Shown here piece after piece: positions 62,826 to 64,000 of a stretch of 64,000 bases of DNA; the stretch's first letter is position 1; every line of letters starts with the position of its first letter. The stretch spans positions 124,001 to 188,000 of the forward strand of contig JBGAHD010000006.1 of the NCBI GenBank assembly GCA_044226395.1, in the 5' to 3' direction. Both the position numbers and the translations under genes were made by a program. The notes beneath the pieces were generated by a model, which saw only the letters and a list, made by a program, of their open reading frames with translations, had not been told where the DNA came from and did not search any database. The DNA comes from JBGAHD01 sp044226395 (GTDB taxonomy: Bacteria; Pseudomonadota; Gammaproteobacteria; Xanthomonadales; Ahniellaceae).

Positions 62826-63641
62826 TCAGGTCCGGCGCCATGCCAGCGTCGCCAGACCCAGACTCAAACAGGCAATCAGCACGAACGCGAATCCCGCCAT
62901 CGACATCGCATCGACGCGTGCTGGCGCCTGCGGCGCTAGCGCGGGCAGACGCAACAACTGAAAGGCCGCGCTGGAAGGATTGTTGTCATTGCCGAACGGA
63001 AAGCATCCCTGCTCGCGGTCATGCGGCACGAAATCCGGGCAATCGGTGATGCCGTATCGACCGCGCTCGACCATGTTGCGTCCGAGCACGGGCGTGATCG
63101 CGGTCGCGGGCGCCAGACGCCATTGAAAGATCGTGCGACTGAGTGGGTCGTAATCGCCTTCATACATGACCGAGAACCAGTAGCTGCCCATCGGCAGCCG
63201 ACATGGGCGTGGCAGCACCATCAGGGCGTAGCGCCGCGTCGCGGGCGGATCGCCCGCGGCGTGTTCGAGTTCGGGCACGAGGTCAGCGTAGCGACAAACA
63301 ATGGCGCCCGGTCGCTCGGTCGCCGGGTCATTGGCATAGATGGTGAGCCGCAAGGCTTCGGTTTCGGGCGTGTACTCGAGACCGGCCTGCTTGATGCGCG
63401 CGGCGACGATCGACTGCGGCGCGCGCAGATCGAAATCGTCGGCGACCTCGACGAATCGCCACGGCGGACCGGCGCTATCGTCGCCGGTGAACGTCGACGC
63501 GCTGTTGCCGTCGTTGGCGATCTCCAATTGGTCGTACACAACCTCGTAGCGGACTTGCGCCCGCGTGGCGCCGGCGCAGATCAACAGCGCCAGCAGCAGA
63601 ACGAAGGAACGCGGGGCAAACCAGCGCGGCGCGTAGTACAT
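62826..63641 (-). CDS. secreted protein with C-terminal membrane anchor tail
   Basis: 271 residues from ATG 63641 with GAGGAAG 6 nt upstream. A signal peptide (FVLLLALLICAGATRA) precedes a beta-rich domain (VRYEVVYDQLEIANDGNSAS, VEVADDFDLRAPQSIVAARI, PMGSYWFSVMYEGDYD). The C-terminus MSMAGFAFVLIACLSLGLAT followed by LAWRRT is a hydrophobic helix plus basic end, like CTERM-type sorting tails. No family recognised for the body, which resembles the beta-sandwich of other proteobacterial surface proteins. Confidence 0.75.
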   Translation of the reverse strand: MYYAPRWFAPRSFVLLLALLICAGATRAQVRYEVVYDQLEIANDGNSASTFTGDDSAGPPWRFVEVADDFDLRAPQSIVAARIKQAGLEYTPETEALRLTIYANDPATERPGAIVCRYADLVPELEHAAGDPPATRRYALMVLPRPCRLPMGSYWFSVMYEGDYDPLSRTIFQWRLAPATAITPVLGRNMVERGRYGITDCPDFVPHDREQGCFPFGNDNNPSSAAFQLLRLPALAPQAPARVDAMSMAGFAFVLIACLSLGLATLAWRRT

Positions 63642-63797
63642 GGTGGCTTCCTCAGGGTGTTCGGGGGCAGCAGTCCATGCGGCAAAGCCCGCGAGACGCT
63701 TCCAGCCCCGGCCCCGAGGTCGCCCGTCGCGCGAGCGCGCGGGGCGGTCGGCGCTTGACAACGACCGGCCGCGCCGGAAGAATCCACGCCCCCTCGT

Positions 63798-63874
63798 GGC
63801 TACGTAGCTCAGCCGGTTAGAGCGCGGCACTCATAATGCTGAGGTCGGTGGTTCGAGCCCACCCGTAGCCACCA
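63798..63874 (+). tRNA. tRNA-Met (anticodon CAT, elongator)
   Basis: 77 nt including an encoded CCA. The acceptor arms GGCTACG/CGTAGCC pair; the D-arm is GCTCAGCCGGTTAGAGC; the anticodon stem is CGGCA/TGCTG with loop CTCATAA (CAT at 63832-63834); the T-arm is GGTGG TTCGAGC CCACC. It resembles E. coli elongator tRNA-Met in all arms. Confidence 0.97.
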
Positions 63875-63933
63875 TTTCACGCCCACGGCCGCGTCCCGGA
63901 AACGGGGGCAATCGCTGCGCGAGGCCGGGCGCT

Positions 63934-64000
63934 TCAGGTTCGTCCGCCATCGTCCCGTTCGGCACGCTCATGCGCATTCAGAAGACTTTTCATCTCGAAT
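63934..64000 (-). CDS. possible 3' end of a gene that begins beyond the window
   Basis: A minus-strand frame is open from the window edge to a TGA at 63934-63936, reading FEMKSLLNAHERAERDDGGR then T. The helical composition is protein-like, but 22 codons are too few to be sure; an ATG inside would make only a 19-residue peptide. Confidence 0.3.
   Translation of the reverse strand, partial: FEMKSLLNAHERAERDDGGRT

Overview
The window looks like chromosomal DNA from a GC-rich gammaproteobacterium of the Xanthomonadales/Lysobacterales. The support is gene content and order: aroQ-accB-accC, prmA followed by a DUF3426 zinc-ribbon gene, fis-purH-purD, TIGR02999-type sigma factors paired with TPR serine/threonine kinases, an HrcA/CIRCE-type groESL operon, and secreted proteins with IPTL-CTERM-like tails. 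No rRNA or CRISPR array is present. One tRNA-Met gene lies near the right edge.

Region 1 (1-11.6 kb) is a cell-surface and signalling block. It holds a truncated beta-helix protein and two modules, each an ECF sigma factor plus a membrane Ser/Thr kinase with TPRs. They run towards each other around a 1319-residue surface protein built from nine 107-residue repeats. Region 2 (11.8-23.1 kb) has groES-groEL under a CIRCE element, a secreted EndA-type nuclease, cutA, a DsbD with a doubled N-terminal domain, and a large subtilase.

Region 3 (23.1-29.7 kb) is an accessory island. Base composition looks less GC-rich and coding is sparse. It has transposase remnants, a truncated ATPase, and a run of small minus-strand genes that include a barstar-like protein, a HEAT-repeat protein and a lipoprotein. 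It looks like a decayed immunity-gene or defence hotspot. Region 4 (29.7-33.7 kb) has a TlpA-like thioredoxin and a 974-residue secreted P-domain protein.

Region 5 (34-45.7 kb) is housekeeping: aroQ-accB-accC, then nrdAB on the opposite strand behind a well-formed cobalamin riboswitch, then prmA, DUF3426, DUF6776, bactofilin, erpA, nudC and ampE. Region 6 (45.7-52.2 kb) has a TonB-dependent receptor, an RsbW-like ATPase, a TPR protein and an MFS-acyltransferase fusion. Region 7 (52.3-64 kb) has purD-purH-fis, a degenerate GGDEF/EAL double-receiver protein with a hybrid histidine kinase, bfr, bfd behind a Fur-like box, rppH, a C-terminally anchored secreted protein and tRNA-Met.

The points most worth following are: the two sigma-kinase modules, whose sigma factors carry Thr in place of the usual DAED motif; a shared C-terminal TE[G/A]VFxxGFE tag on three secreted proteins; the B12 riboswitch on a class I ribonucleotide reductase; the accessory island; and perfect GC hairpins at four of five convergent gene junctions.
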